Counted from the stretch's first letter, positions 43,768 through 53,015 are shown. The stretch: DNA of 64,000 nucleotides from JAPPHA01 sp965220985 (GCA_965220985.1 OZ244854.1:2604001-2668000); one strand, 5' to 3'. Translations and numbers: made by a program. Notes: generated by a model not told the origin, from the letters alone.

Positions 43768-46331
43768 TGAACAAGACAATAAGAGACATTCTTGAACCAA
43801 AGCCCGAGAGACGCCCGCGCATCTACGCTTATTCGATTGACGATGCAGCCCATGCGGGGCTTCTCAAGATCGGCCGGACCACGCGGGACGTACGGGAGCG
43901 GGTCAGTGAACAGCTTCGCACCGCCGCTATCACGAATTATCGGATTGAGTTGGATGAGCCCGCCGAACGCAACGACGGCTCTGAAATTAGCGACCACGAG
44001 GTGCACCAAGCGCTCACCGCCAAGGGCATGGAGAACCCGTTCGGCGAATGGATACGTTGCTCGCTAGCCGATGTGCACACCGTGCTGGGCGAACTCCGCA
44101 CGGGCCAGAAACGCAGCGGCACGCACCACCTGAGCTTTCCCATGCGTCGCGAACAGGCCGAAGCGGTCAGGCAGACACATGCCTATTTCTTGTCCTGCTG
44201 GACGGATGACACGCACGCCGTTCCGCGCTTTCTATGGAATGCCAAGATGCGTTTCGGCAAGACTTTTGCCGCCTATCAGTTGGCCCGCAAGATGTACGCC
44301 AAACGGGTTCTGGTACTGACCTTCAAACCCGCCGTGGAAGACGCATGGCAGACCGATCTGGAAAGCCATGTCGATTTCGACGGTTGGCAATATCTGTCGA
44401 AGAACTATGGGGCCGACCCCACCCAGATCGACCGAAACAAGCCCGTTGTCTATTTCGGTTCATTTCAGGACATGTTGGGCCGTGACAAGCTGGGCAACAT
44501 CAAGGCCAAGAACGAATGGCTCCACGCTGAGAACTGGGACTTGGTGGTTTTTGACGAATATCACTTCGGTGCTTGGCGCAAGACAGCAACGGAATTGTTC
44601 GAGAGCGAGGAGGAGGCACTTGAGCGGGAAGAAAGACTGCTCGACGACGCGAAAAGGCTGGCCGAGCGCGTGGCTGAGTTGCAGGAACCGCTGGAACCGG
44701 AAACCGAGTTTCTGCCAATTGCGACAAAGGCCTACCTCTATCTGTCCGGCACACCGTTTAAGGCGTTGGCCACCGGAGAGTTCATCGAAGAGCAAATCTT
44801 CAACTGGACCTACACCGACGAACAACGCGCCAAACAGGAGTTCGCGAACCACAACCCGGGCAAGTGGAACCCCTATGGCTCGCTGCCACAGATGAGGCTC
44901 CTGACTTATCAGATGCCTGACGAACTGCTCGCCATTGCCAGTGCGGGCGAGTTTGACGAGTTTGATTTGAACGAGTTCTTCGCCGCGACGGGAACTGGAG
45001 AAGCGGCGGAGTTCAAATACAAGGACGAGGTGCAGACTTGGCTGAACATCATCCGGGGGCAGCATGCGGCTCACACCGTTGATAATCTCAGGACGGGCAA
45101 TCGCCCGCCCTTTCCTTATTCGGATGTGCACCTCCTGCCGTATCTCCAGCACTCGTTCTGGTTCCTGCCAAGTATCGCGGCCTGCCATGCCATGGCCAAG
45201 CTGTTGGCCGAGCGGCAGAACACTTTCTGGCAAGACTACAGAGTTTTGGTTGTGGCGGGTGCGTCCGCAGGGATCGGTCTAGATGCTTTGCCGCCGGTTC
45301 GTTCCGCTATTGGCAGCGGGTATGACACGAAGTCGATTACCTTGTCCTGCGGCAAGCTGACGACGGGCGTCACGGTCAAGCAGTGGTCGTCGATCCTAAT
45401 GCTGCGAAACCTGAAGTCACCTGAAACCTATTTTCAGGCGGCTTTCCGCGTGCAGTCCCCTTGGGCCATTAAGAACCCCAATGGCGACGACCCGCATGAG
45501 GAGGAAGTGCTTAAGCCGGTCTGTTTTGTGTTCGACTTTGCGCCGACGCGCGCACTTCGGCAGCTTTCCGATTACGGGATCGGCCTGTCGCCCGACGAGC
45601 CGAACCCTGAGAACGCTGTCCGCGACCTTGTATCTTTTCTGCCAGTGCTCGCCTATGACGGCGCGAACATGACCCAGATTGATGCAGGTGGCATTCTAGA
45701 TATCGCCTTGGCTGGGACATCAGCCACCTTGCTTGCCCGCAAATGGGAAAGTGCCCTGTTGGTGAATGTCGATAACGACACCTTGCGCCGGATCATGAAC
45801 AACGAAGAGGCAATGCGGGCGGTTGAGCAAATCGAGGGTTGGCGTTCTCTGGGCGATAACGCCATCGAGACGATCATCAACAAGAGTGAGAACGTCAAGG
45901 AACTTAAGGCGAAGGCTAAGTCCGGTGAGATTTCCGAACGGGAGAAGAGAGTACTCTCCGCCGAGGAGAAGGAGTTCAGGTCGAAGCGGAAAGAGGTTCA
46001 GGAGAAACTGGTCAAGTTTGCTACTCGGATACCGGCCTTCATGTATTTGACCGATTTCCGTGAGAATACGTTGCTAGATGTCATCACCAAGCTGGAACCA
46101 GACTTGTTCCTAAAGGTGACAGGGTTGACGGTTTCCGACTTCCATTTGCTGGTCAGTCTCAAAGTCTTCAACACTGAACGCATGAACCAAGCCGTCTTTG
46201 CGTTTCGTAGGTATGAGGATGCCTCATTGTCGTACAGCGGCATCGACAGCCACGCAGGCTTGACGCGCTATGGTCTCTATGACACGCTCATCGAGGTTCC
46301 TGATACTTCAAGATTGCAACCAGTTGCATAG
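43767..46331 (+). CDS. GIY-YIG nuclease fused to an SF2 helicase (restriction subunit)
   Basis: 854 residues. N-terminus: YAYSIDDAAHAGLLKIGRTTRDVRERV (split about 20-46) is a T5orf172-type GIY-YIG nuclease domain with the conserved Arg. Helicase motifs follow: I NAKMRFGKTFAAYQL (about 157-171), II VVFDEYHFG (about 259-267), III LSGTPFKAL (about 328-336), V LTTGVTVKQW, and VI ETYFQAAFRVQSP (about 552-564). A charged coiled-coil region lies near 280-310 and 710-750. This fits an ATP-driven restriction enzyme acting with the two methyltransferase subunits. Confidence 0.82.
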   Translation: MNKTIRDILEPKPERRPRIYAYSIDDAAHAGLLKIGRTTRDVRERVSEQLRTAAITNYRIELDEPAERNDGSEISDHEVHQALTAKGMENPFGEWIRCSLADVHTVLGELRTGQKRSGTHHLSFPMRREQAEAVRQTHAYFLSCWTDDTHAVPRFLWNAKMRFGKTFAAYQLARKMYAKRVLVLTFKPAVEDAWQTDLESHVDFDGWQYLSKNYGADPTQIDRNKPVVYFGSFQDMLGRDKLGNIKAKNEWLHAENWDLVVFDEYHFGAWRKTATELFESEEEALEREERLLDDAKRLAERVAELQEPLEPETEFLPIATKAYLYLSGTPFKALATGEFIEEQIFNWTYTDEQRAKQEFANHNPGKWNPYGSLPQMRLLTYQMPDELLAIASAGEFDEFDLNEFFAATGTGEAAEFKYKDEVQTWLNIIRGQHAAHTVDNLRTGNRPPFPYSDVHLLPYLQHSFWFLPSIAACHAMAKLLAERQNTFWQDYRVLVVAGASAGIGLDALPPVRSAIGSGYDTKSITLSCGKLTTGVTVKQWSSILMLRNLKSPETYFQAAFRVQSPWAIKNPNGDDPHEEEVLKPVCFVFDFAPTRALRQLSDYGIGLSPDEPNPENAVRDLVSFLPVLAYDGANMTQIDAGGILDIALAGTSATLLARKWESALLVNVDNDTLRRIMNNEEAMRAVEQIEGWRSLGDNAIETIINKSENVKELKAKAKSGEISEREKRVLSAEEKEFRSKRKEVQEKLVKFATRIPAFMYLTDFRENTLLDVITKLEPDLFLKVTGLTVSDFHLLVSLKVFNTERMNQAVFAFRRYEDASLSYSGIDSHAGLTRYGLYDTLIEVPDTSRLQPVA

Positions 46332-46389
46332 GCGCTGCGATCCTCTGTGTTGTTATTGTCTCGGCCTTGGATGGTTTGATGGACCATAG

Positions 46390-46419
46390 AGCCATAACCG
46401 TATGGCTTTGATCTTCTTT
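46390..46419 (+). terminator. Rho-independent terminator after the restriction operon
   Basis: AGCCATA / TATGGCT 7-bp stem with ACCG loop (46390-46407) followed by the T-rich TTGATCTTCTTTG, 58 bases after the stop of the helicase gene and just before convergent tRNA-Phe. Confidence 0.6.
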
Positions 46420-46435
46420 GCAAAACTGGAAAATG

Positions 46436-46510
46436 TGGTGCCCGGGGGCGGAATCGAACCGCCGACACGAGGATTTTCAGTCCACTGCTCTACCCCTGAG
46501 CTACCCGGGC
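46436..46510 (-). tRNA. tRNA-Phe (anticodon GAA)
   Basis: 75 bases including encoded CCA. Acceptor GCCCGGG / CCCGGGC, D-stem GCTC/GAGC, anticodon loop CTGAAAA, and T-arm GGCGG-TTCGATT-CCGCC are all formed. One T-T mismatch lies in the anticodon stem, as seen in related alphaproteobacterial tRNA-Phe. It marks the boundary between the restriction island and the housekeeping block; its 3' end faces the island, a common integration arrangement. Confidence 0.95.
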
Positions 46511-46683
46511 ATTGAAGGGCGACGCAAGAATCCGCGCCTTTTAGGTGACACTCTATGGGCTGTCTATATCGAATCTGATCTGGCCATAATTGCGATGTCG
46601 CCAGAAATCCCGAACCTTAAACCGGCGTGATATTGGTTTTCCGAGGCCTCGGTTGCCATGGCCGCCCCGACTGCTTCGTGATG

Positions 46684-47796
46684 TCAGAGTCCGGCACCCT
46701 TCATGAATTCGTCAAGCTCCAGCGCATCTAGCGGAATTCTCGCGTGTTTGCGTTGCAATTCGACATGTCCGAGCGGAGTCCAGCCAACCACTACCGTCTC
46801 GATCGGGTCGCGGACGAATGCATCCGTGATTGCGTTTTCGACACGACCGCGATGGCGCTTGGCCATTGGCGCAGGATCGATGACGATCTGCCCGCCAAGC
46901 CCGCGAAGACGGAGTTGACGGGGGAGGTCGCCAATCGCCAGCAGATTGGTCTCAAGCCCCGATGAGCGTGAAAAACTGTCTCCGGTGTTGATGTCGATCG
47001 CAACCAGGGCCTGCGTCGGTTCGATCACCATGGACGGACCTCCGGACGTGCCGTCCCTTTGTCCTGGGTGTTTCGGCAAGGAAACACGGGCTTCAAGCAA
47101 CGGCGCGATCATGTCCCAGACCCCAAGCGTGTCGAAGCTCCCTGGCTCGTCGACGATCTCGGTTGTTTCTGTCGCCGCCCACTGAGTCATCGCCTGACGT
47201 CGCGCGTCGGGCGCGCGGGAGCGAAGTCCGGACTCTCCGTGGCTAGCCTCGTCAATGGCTCGGTTGAATTCCTGCGTGCAGATTGCAAGATCGGCCTCGA
47301 TATCAGGCAAGTCCGCATCAAGAGCGGATGCATGAAACTCGACGGACATGGATGATAGATCAAGGTCAGACGCTGCGTGAACAACTTTCGACAGGTCATG
47401 CCGACCTGGGCTTTCGTTCCCGCCACCGTCCGGAATTCGAACCCCGTGAGCCCCGTTGGTCAGAACCACCCACCGCGACGCGATCTTGATCGTCGTCGTG
47501 ACCACAGGTGCCTTGCCATGGCCCGGAACAGACCTCACCTGAACGGCAAAACGGTCCCCCGATTCAAGTTGCGTCTTCGTTTTCAGGAATCCTTGGTGGC
47601 CCCCTCCGAGGTTGACGATCGCGCCGCCAAGCCCTCGGAAGTGGCGCTCCACCTGCGCCCGGAAGATGTCTCCCGGAACGGGCGTGTTCGGATCGGGTAG
47701 ATCGGCCAGAAGATCCTCGATCCGGCCATCGACGATCAGCGCCGCGATCGATCGCGTCTTCGTGCCGTCGACGACAATCAGCCGCCCGTTTTTCAT
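46684..47796 (-). CDS. Ribonuclease E/G-family protein (short form)
   Basis: 370 residues, shorter than RNase G. An S1-like start is followed by GAIVNLGGGHQGFL. The catalytic acids of the RNase E/G DNase I-like subdomain are in ALVAIDINTGDSF (about 268-280) and GGQIVIDPAPM (about 307-317). The zinc-link and scaffold tail of RNase E are absent. This short form is usual in the Rhodobacterales gene block. It overlaps the maf stop by 4 bases (ATGA). Probable role: 5'-end-dependent RNA processing; direct activity of the short form is not proven by sequence. Confidence 0.82.
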   Translation of the reverse strand: MKNGRLIVVDGTKTRSIAALIVDGRIEDLLADLPDPNTPVPGDIFRAQVERHFRGLGGAIVNLGGGHQGFLKTKTQLESGDRFAVQVRSVPGHGKAPVVTTTIKIASRWVVLTNGAHGVRIPDGGGNESPGRHDLSKVVHAASDLDLSSMSVEFHASALDADLPDIEADLAICTQEFNRAIDEASHGESGLRSRAPDARRQAMTQWAATETTEIVDEPGSFDTLGVWDMIAPLLEARVSLPKHPGQRDGTSGGPSMVIEPTQALVAIDINTGDSFSRSSGLETNLLAIGDLPRQLRLRGLGGQIVIDPAPMAKRHRGRVENAITDAFVRDPIETVVVGWTPLGHVELQRKHARIPLDALELDEFMKGAGL

Positions 47797-48407
47797 CTTG
47801 GCAACGAGGTCAAGTCAAAGAGGGGATAGCCGTGACCGGCCAGCAATGCGGCGGCCTCGGCCAGTGGCAGACCGACAATGTTCGAATACGACCCGTTGAT
47901 CCGTCGAACGAATATCGCTGCACGCCCCTGGATTGCGTAACCCCCGGCCTTGTCTTCCCACTCGCCTGAGCGAATGTAGGCCTCCCGCTCGCCGGCCGAG
48001 ATCACCTTCATGGCGACCACCGTCTCGACAACCCTTTGGCTGGTTTTCGCTCCAGAGCGAACGACGATGCCGGTGATGACACGGTGGCGCCGTCCCGAGA
48101 GCAGTTTCAGGAATTCGAGTGCCTCGGCGGCATTTGCCGGCTTTCCTAGGATGCGGCGACCAACAGCTACGACCGTGTCGGCAGTCAGGACGATTTCGCC
48201 CGGTTCAATTGGAATGGCTTGCGATTTTTCGAGAGCGAGTCGCGGCGCAAGTTGTCGAGGTGATTCGTCCCGATGAGGCGTCTCGTCGATGTCAACAGGG
48301 TGCACCCTGCCTGGAACGATGCCAATCTGCGCAAGAAGTTCCAGCCGACGCGGACTCGCGGAACCGAGAACAAGACGTGTCGGGGCGGAACTGCTACTTG
48401 TAGCGAT
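47793..48407 (-). CDS. maf: Maf-family nucleotide pyrophosphatase, start codon uncertain
   Basis: The Maf N-terminus LVLGSASPRRLELLAQIG, which holds the essential SxSPRR motif, is encoded in frame at about 48374-48318, upstream of the first usual start (GTG at 48305). Between the upstream in-frame stop (about 48428) and that GTG there is no ATG, GTG or TTG. An ATC at 48407 with AAAGG upstream is one candidate rare start. Other features are LTADTVVAVGRRILGKP, GRRHRVITGIVV and GGYAIQGRAAIFVRRINGSYSNIVGLPL. Maf proteins hydrolyse non-canonical NTPs such as modified or excess UTP/dTTP. It overlaps the infA end and the RNase start. Coordinates at the 5' end are tentative. Confidence 0.75.
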   Translation of the reverse strand: MATSSSSAPTRLVLGSASPRRLELLAQIGIVPGRVHPVDIDETPHRDESPRQLAPRLALEKSQAIPIEPGEIVLTADTVVAVGRRILGKPANAAEALEFLKLLSGRRHRVITGIVVRSGAKTSQRVVETVVAMKVISAGEREAYIRSGEWEDKAGGYAIQGRAAIFVRRINGSYSNIVGLPLAEAAALLAGHGYPLFDLTSLPR

Positions 48408-48612
48408 AGTTGATTCGACCTTTCGTCAGGTCGTAGGTCGTCATTTCGACCTTGACCCTGTCGCCGGCGAGTACCCGGATTCGACTCTTGCGCATCTTGC
48501 CCGCCGTGTGAGCGATGATCTCGTGATCGTTTTCAAGCCTGACCCGAAACGTCGCATTCGGAAGCACGTCTTTGACGACGCCGTCGAATTCGAGAAGTTC
48601 TTCCTTCGCCAT
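48394..48612 (-). CDS. infA: Translation initiation factor IF-1
   Basis: 72 residues from the ATG at 48612 (AAGGAG upstream), the normal IF-1 length. The OB-fold sequence MAKEELLEFDGVVKDVLPNA, then RVRLENDHEIIAHTAGKMRKS, RIRVLAGDRVKVEMTTYDL and TKGRINYRYK is the standard IF-1. It binds the 30S A-site during initiation. The upstream 20 in-frame codons are leader. It heads the infA-maf-RNase unit. Confidence 0.97.
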   Translation of the reverse strand: MAKEELLEFDGVVKDVLPNATFRVRLENDHEIIAHTAGKMRKSRIRVLAGDRVKVEMTTYDLTKGRINYRYK

Positions 48613-49008
48613 GCCAACTCCTTGTTTTTCACCGGTTGTGCCGAAAACCACCGGTTTGCAAGACACGCTCAATGACCTGTCTAGGCTTCAATTTCAAGTC
48701 GATTGTCGACATTTCGGTACATGTGTTCGCCTGCGCTCGCTTGCAAGTGAGAAGATCTGCCCCCAGTCGCCCTCTCACGGGTCGTCGGCGGGCTTCAACG
48801 ATCGAGATCTCGGGGCAACGGGCTCGCGGTGTCGAAGAAGTCGGCCTCGGCCGGCCAGTCGATTCCAAGAGACGTAAGGGTCGGAATACGATGATGCCCG
48901 GCAATTTCGTGTGAATCGTCTGATCGGCAAGTTCTCCACGCCCGCCAAGGTCAGCGGCGCTCTCTCGGGCGAGATGACGAACTTCGATGCTCGATGCTCG
49001 AATTTGGC
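48613..49008. other. Intergenic region upstream of infA
   Basis: 396 bases between the LMW phosphatase stop and infA. It should hold the infA promoter. No further gene, tRNA or strong hairpin is seen; plus-strand small frames look like chance. Confidence 0.45.
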
Positions 49009-49461
49009 CTACGCGTCAGGCGGGAACCGCTCGACGATGCGTGCCTTGATCTGGTCGCGAACCTGTCGGTACGATTCCAGCTTTGAGTCCCTGTTCTCTC
49101 CTAGGCCCACCGGGTCCATGGTCGGCCAGTACTCGACCTCGAATGACAGGTAGCGCGTGTACTCGAGTGCACGGCGAAGCGATGCCGGGGACAAAGCGAC
49201 GACGAGGTCATAGCTGCCCAGGTCGTCGCCCCACTCCTCGAAGTCGTCGAATGACCTTGTCTTGTGACGCTCCAGTTCGATTCCGATTTCCCGGCAGACC
49301 GCAATCGCGAAACCGTCGATCTCGGCTCCGCCGCGCACGCCGACCGACTGAACGAAGATCGTCTTGCCGCTGTGCTGCTTGAGCAGACCTTCGGCCATTG
49401 GCGAGCGGATGGCATTGAGGTCGCAGCAGAAGAGAACGGAAGAGGGGGTGGGCGGAGACAT
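49009..49461 (-). CDS. Low-molecular-weight protein-tyrosine-phosphatase-like / arsenate reductase-like protein
   Basis: 150 residues. The P-loop is VLFCCDLNAIRSPMAE (about 9-24), with Cys-X5-Arg-Ser as in LMW phosphatases. The usual late catalytic Asp is probably in TMDPVG (about 114-119). This slightly divergent version is a fixed member of the alphaproteobacterial murA-hisD block. Substrate unknown. Its start is 9 bases after the UPF0262 stop, so co-transcribed. Confidence 0.85.
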   Translation of the reverse strand: MSPPTPSSVLFCCDLNAIRSPMAEGLLKQHSGKTIFVQSVGVRGGAEIDGFAIAVCREIGIELERHKTRSFDDFEEWGDDLGSYDLVVALSPASLRRALEYTRYLSFEVEYWPTMDPVGLGENRDSKLESYRQVRDQIKARIVERFPPDA

Positions 49462-49470
49462 TCTCCATGC

Positions 49471-49959
49471 CTAACCGTAGAAGTGAAGGACGCAAATGAG
49501 CGTGAATAGCCGACGCGCTGTCGCGAGATTGGTTTCAACCTTTCCCTCGAGACGCTGCATCAGCAGATTCGCCCCTTCGTCGTGCATGGCGCGGCGACCG
49601 TGATCGATGGCCTCGATCTGTGCCGCCGGCAATCGCTTGACCGCGTCGAAATAGGCTCTGCAAATTCGGAAATAGTCCTTGATCGTTTGCCGAAACGGCG
49701 ACAGGGCAAGATGAAACGAGGTGATCGGGTCTCGGTCCTCGGTCTGAACGTCGAGGACCAACCGCCCGGCCTTCACCGAGAGGTCGAGATGATAGGGCCC
49801 GGCGACCGGCGACTGCCCCTTTCGCGGTACCAGCTGAAACTGGTTGTCTTCAAGCAGATCGAAGATCGCGACTTCGCGTTCCTGCTTGACTTCGGGGGTC
49901 GGTGCCGACAGCCCGGAATCGTCCAGGTCCAGGCTTCCAATTCGGAACTGGTCAGCCAT
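49471..49959 (-). CDS. UPF0262 family protein
   Basis: 162 residues from the ATG at 49959, which overlaps the hisD end by 8 bases; a start 8 codons upstream is possible. Family features: RIGSLDLDD near the N-terminus, PEVKQEREVAIFDLLEDNQF, and RRAMHDEGANLLMQRLEGKVETNLATARRLFTLI split at the C-terminus. A conserved alphaproteobacterial protein of unknown function found between hisD and the LMW phosphatase gene. Confidence 0.85.
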   Translation of the reverse strand: MADQFRIGSLDLDDSGLSAPTPEVKQEREVAIFDLLEDNQFQLVPRKGQSPVAGPYHLDLSVKAGRLVLDVQTEDRDPITSFHLALSPFRQTIKDYFRICRAYFDAVKRLPAAQIEAIDHGRRAMHDEGANLLMQRLEGKVETNLATARRLFTLICVLHFYG

Positions 49960-51265
49960 TTTTTCTGGATGCGATGCGATCAAGCCGGACCTGAACGCTG
50001 AGTTCGTGGGCTTGAAGCGCCTCGCTTCTCGCGAGCGTCGTCGCAGCAGGACCGATCCGTTCGAGCGAGCCGGGCGACATTCGCGTGATTGTCGTTCGCT
50101 TCATGAAATCGAGGACCGAAAGGCCGGAACTGAAGCGGGCGTTTCCCGATGTGGGCAAGACATGACTGGGACCGGCAACGTAGTCCCCGATCGCCTCCGG
50201 CGTCCACCGTCCAAGGAAGATTGCTCCCGCATGGCGGATGTCGCGAGCAACGTCGTTCGGATTCGATGTCATGATCGACAGGTGCTCGGGAGCAATCCGA
50301 TCCGAAACGGCGACGGCCTCTTGGAGATCACGCACGACGATCAGGCCGCCATTTGCCTCCCAGCTCTCGGCCGCAATCGTTTTGCGGGAGAGCGATGCGA
50401 GCTGGCGCGACAGCGATGCGATCACGGCCTCGCCAAAACCTCGATCGGGCGTCACCAGGATTGCTTGAGCCAGTTCGTCATGCTCGGCCTGGCTGAGGAG
50501 ATCGATCGCAACCCAGTCAGGGTCGTTGTCGGCATCCGCGATGATCAGGATCTCCGATGGCCCGGCAATCAGGTCGATTCCGACTTGTCCGAATACCCGG
50601 CGTTTTGCATTCGCCACATAGGCGTTTCCGGGACCGATAATCTTGTCCACCGAATCAATCGTTTCCGTTCCGTAGGCAAGGGCCGCGATGGCCTGCGCGC
50701 CGCCAATCTTGTAGATCGACTTGATCGAGCAATGCTGTGCCGCATAGATAACCAGCGGGTTCACATTTCCGCCGGGAATTGGTGCCGCCATCACGATTTC
50801 GTCGACGCCGGCAACCAGTGCCGGAACTGCGTTCATCAATACCGATGACGGATAAGATGCTGTTCCGCCGGGAACGTACACCCCAACGCGCCGGATCGGG
50901 GTCCACTTCCATCCGATTTCCGCTTCCGCCTCGTCAGTCCAACGCTGGTCTTGCGGCAATTGCCGTTGATGAAACGCCATGATGCGATCGAAGGCGAACT
51001 GAACTGCATCTCGCTCTTCGGGCGACACCTGTTCGACCGCCGCATCGATTTCGTCTGCGCTGAATGCCAGAGTCGCCGGGGTCAGTTCGAGATCATCGAG
51101 TCGCCGGGTGTACTCGATCAACGCCTGATCGCCATTTCGTCGGACGTCATCAATGATCGAGGTGACCGTTTCTGAGACGGGGTCGTCGGAATCGCGCGAT
51201 CGGTTGAGGAAGGCTTCGAATTCCTCATCGAATGTGGAATCTCGCGTGTCGAGAATTGTCGGCAT
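49952..51265 (-). CDS. hisD: Histidinol dehydrogenase
   Basis: 437 residues from the ATG at 51265, whose A is shared with the DUF2948 stop (TGATG). Motifs: GVYVPGGTASYPSSVLMNA, YKIGGAQAIAALAYGT, IIGPGNAYVANAKR, AGPSEILIIAD, LLSQAEHDELAQAILVT (zinc-binding Glu/His) and RIAPEHLSI (catalytic Glu-His). It catalyses the last two steps of histidine synthesis, histidinol to histidine with 2 NAD. Full length and intact. Confidence 0.97.
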   Translation of the reverse strand: MPTILDTRDSTFDEEFEAFLNRSRDSDDPVSETVTSIIDDVRRNGDQALIEYTRRLDDLELTPATLAFSADEIDAAVEQVSPEERDAVQFAFDRIMAFHQRQLPQDQRWTDEAEAEIGWKWTPIRRVGVYVPGGTASYPSSVLMNAVPALVAGVDEIVMAAPIPGGNVNPLVIYAAQHCSIKSIYKIGGAQAIAALAYGTETIDSVDKIIGPGNAYVANAKRRVFGQVGIDLIAGPSEILIIADADNDPDWVAIDLLSQAEHDELAQAILVTPDRGFGEAVIASLSRQLASLSRKTIAAESWEANGGLIVVRDLQEAVAVSDRIAPEHLSIMTSNPNDVARDIRHAGAIFLGRWTPEAIGDYVAGPSHVLPTSGNARFSSGLSVLDFMKRTTITRMSPGSLERIGPAATTLARSEALQAHELSVQVRLDRIASRKNG

Positions 51266-51750
51266 CACGGGACTTCGTGGGCAGGGACGGTCCGCGACGG
51301 CGCCGCGTAAGGTCTCGTCACGTCCTTGAGAAGCATGTCCAGGCACTCGACTTCCACTCGGATCGTCGCACCGCCTGCGAGTTCGATCATGAGATTGCCT
51401 CCGGGCGGGTCGGCGGATTCGAATGTCAATGACAGCACGCTCAGAATGTCGCCGTCGGTCGGCCGGTCAAGGCCGCGAAACTTGATCGAGGTCACGCTGT
51501 TGATGACCAGCAGGCTTCGAACCCGTTCCGGTTCGCCAATGTCCTCCGCCCCGAAATCCCCCGCTTCCCAACGGAATCGATTGGCGAGAGCCACGAACCT
51601 TCGGCGTTCCTTGTGCCATTCCATGTCGGAGCCGGAGATCACTGCATCCTGCAGCAATACCGACGCCACCGTGAGATCGTCGACGTCGATGATCTCGAGA
51701 TTGATTGCCTGACCTTTGCGTCGCGGCAACGGCGATTGGTCCGTGGTCAT
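51265..51750 (-). CDS. DUF2948 family protein
   Basis: 161 residues from the ATG at 51750, which overlaps the murA stop (ATGA). Sequence features: LEIIDVDDLTVASVLLQDAVI, WHKERRRFVALANRFRWE, INSVTSIKFRGLD and a C-terminal LLKDVTRPYAAPSRTVPAHEVP split. Conserved only in alphaproteobacteria at this position; function unknown. Translationally coupled to both neighbours. Confidence 0.85.
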   Translation of the reverse strand: MTTDQSPLPRRKGQAINLEIIDVDDLTVASVLLQDAVISGSDMEWHKERRRFVALANRFRWEAGDFGAEDIGEPERVRSLLVINSVTSIKFRGLDRPTDGDILSVLSLTFESADPPGGNLMIELAGGATIRVEVECLDMLLKDVTRPYAAPSRTVPAHEVP

Positions 51751-53012
51751 CCGCGCACCCGGTCGATGATTGCTCCGCATGCTGAGAGTTTCTCCTCGAC
51801 GCGTTCATATCCGCGGTCGAGGTGGTAGACACGCGAAATGATCGTTTCGCCTTCGGCGGCCAATGCAGCGAGGATGAGCGAAACCGACGCGCGCAGGTCG
51901 GTCGCCATGACCGGAGCGCCCTTGAGATGCGGGACACCGGTGACAGTTGCCGTGCCGCCGCTGACATCGATGCGGGCACCCATGCGTCGCAACTCCTGGG
52001 CGTGCATGAAACGGTTTTCGAAGATGGTTTCCGTCAGCACCGACGTGTTGTCCGCGGTCGTCAGCAGCGCCATCATCTGGGCTTGGAGATCCGTTGGAAA
52101 CCCGGGGTAGGGCTCGGTGACCACGTCGACGGCGCGAACCCGGCCGTTCGTCCTCGACACCCTCAGTCCCCGATGTGTGTCCTCGATGCTGACGCCCGCC
52201 TTTTCGAGCGTCGTGCAGAAACTCTCCAGGATGTCGCGGCGTCCGCCAAGCAGTTCGACATCACCTCCCGTGATCGCGGGTGCGAGCATGTAGGTGCCCA
52301 TTTCGATGCGGTCGGCAATGACCCGATGCTGCGTGCCATGCAGCCTGTCGACTCCCTCGATGACGATCTCCGAGGTTCCGTCGCCGGAAATCTTCGCACC
52401 CATTTTTCTGAGGCATGTCGCGAGATCGACGATCTCGGGCTCGAGGGCGGCGTTCCTCAGGACCGTTGTTCCCCGAGCGAGCGTCGCAGCGAGCATCAGG
52501 TTTTCCGTTGCGCCGACCGAGACGAACGGAAATTCGAATGTCACGCCATGCAGACCATTGGAAGCGGACGCGTGTATGTAGCCGTTCTTGAGATCGAGGG
52601 TTGCGCCAAGAGCCTCCAGCCCCTTGAGGTGGAGGTCCACCGGTCGTGCGCCGATCGCGCAGCCGCCGGGCAGGGATACGGTTGCCTTGCCAGTCCGCGC
52701 GAGCATGGGGCCGAGGACAAGCACGGACGCCCTCATTTTTCTGACGATGTCGTAGTGAGCCCGCTGCGACACGATGTTCGCCGCCTGCAATGACAAGGAC
52801 AGTCCGTCGTTTGTCACGCCGACGTCGACCCCGAGCGACTCGAGCAGGTTCGCCATGGTCGCGATATCCGAGAGACGCGGGGCATTGTCGAGAACGAGTG
52901 GATCCTCGGTGAGGAGGGCGGCTGGCATCAGCGCCAGGCAGGCGTTCTTGGCCCCCGCGATCGGGACCGATCCTGTGAGTGGTCCATTCCCCCGGATTCT
53001 GATGGAGTCCAT
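51747..53012 (-). CDS. murA: UDP-N-acetylglucosamine 1-carboxyvinyltransferase
   Basis: 421 residues, normal MurA length. KNACLALMPAALLT (about 22-35) with the Lys-Asn pair, RASVLVLGPMLAR, and the active-site loop LPGGCAIGARPVDLHLKG (about 114-131), whose Cys is the target of fosfomycin, are intact. EPYPGFPTDLQAQMMAL and GYERVEEKL near the end are typical. First committed step of peptidoglycan synthesis, in the cytoplasm. A 43-codon gene lies 3 bases upstream. Confidence 0.97.
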   Translation of the reverse strand: MDSIRIRGNGPLTGSVPIAGAKNACLALMPAALLTEDPLVLDNAPRLSDIATMANLLESLGVDVGVTNDGLSLSLQAANIVSQRAHYDIVRKMRASVLVLGPMLARTGKATVSLPGGCAIGARPVDLHLKGLEALGATLDLKNGYIHASASNGLHGVTFEFPFVSVGATENLMLAATLARGTTVLRNAALEPEIVDLATCLRKMGAKISGDGTSEIVIEGVDRLHGTQHRVIADRIEMGTYMLAPAITGGDVELLGGRRDILESFCTTLEKAGVSIEDTHRGLRVSRTNGRVRAVDVVTEPYPGFPTDLQAQMMALLTTADNTSVLTETIFENRFMHAQELRRMGARIDVSGGTATVTGVPHLKGAPVMATDLRASVSLILAALAAEGETIISRVYHLDRGYERVEEKLSACGAIIDRVRG

Positions 53013-53015
53013 GTG

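Noticed and set aside
41112..46510. Integrated element at tRNA-Phe with direct-repeat ends
   Set aside because: The position next to the tRNA 3' end is suggestive, but I found no second copy of the tRNA end at the left side and no integrase gene in the island.
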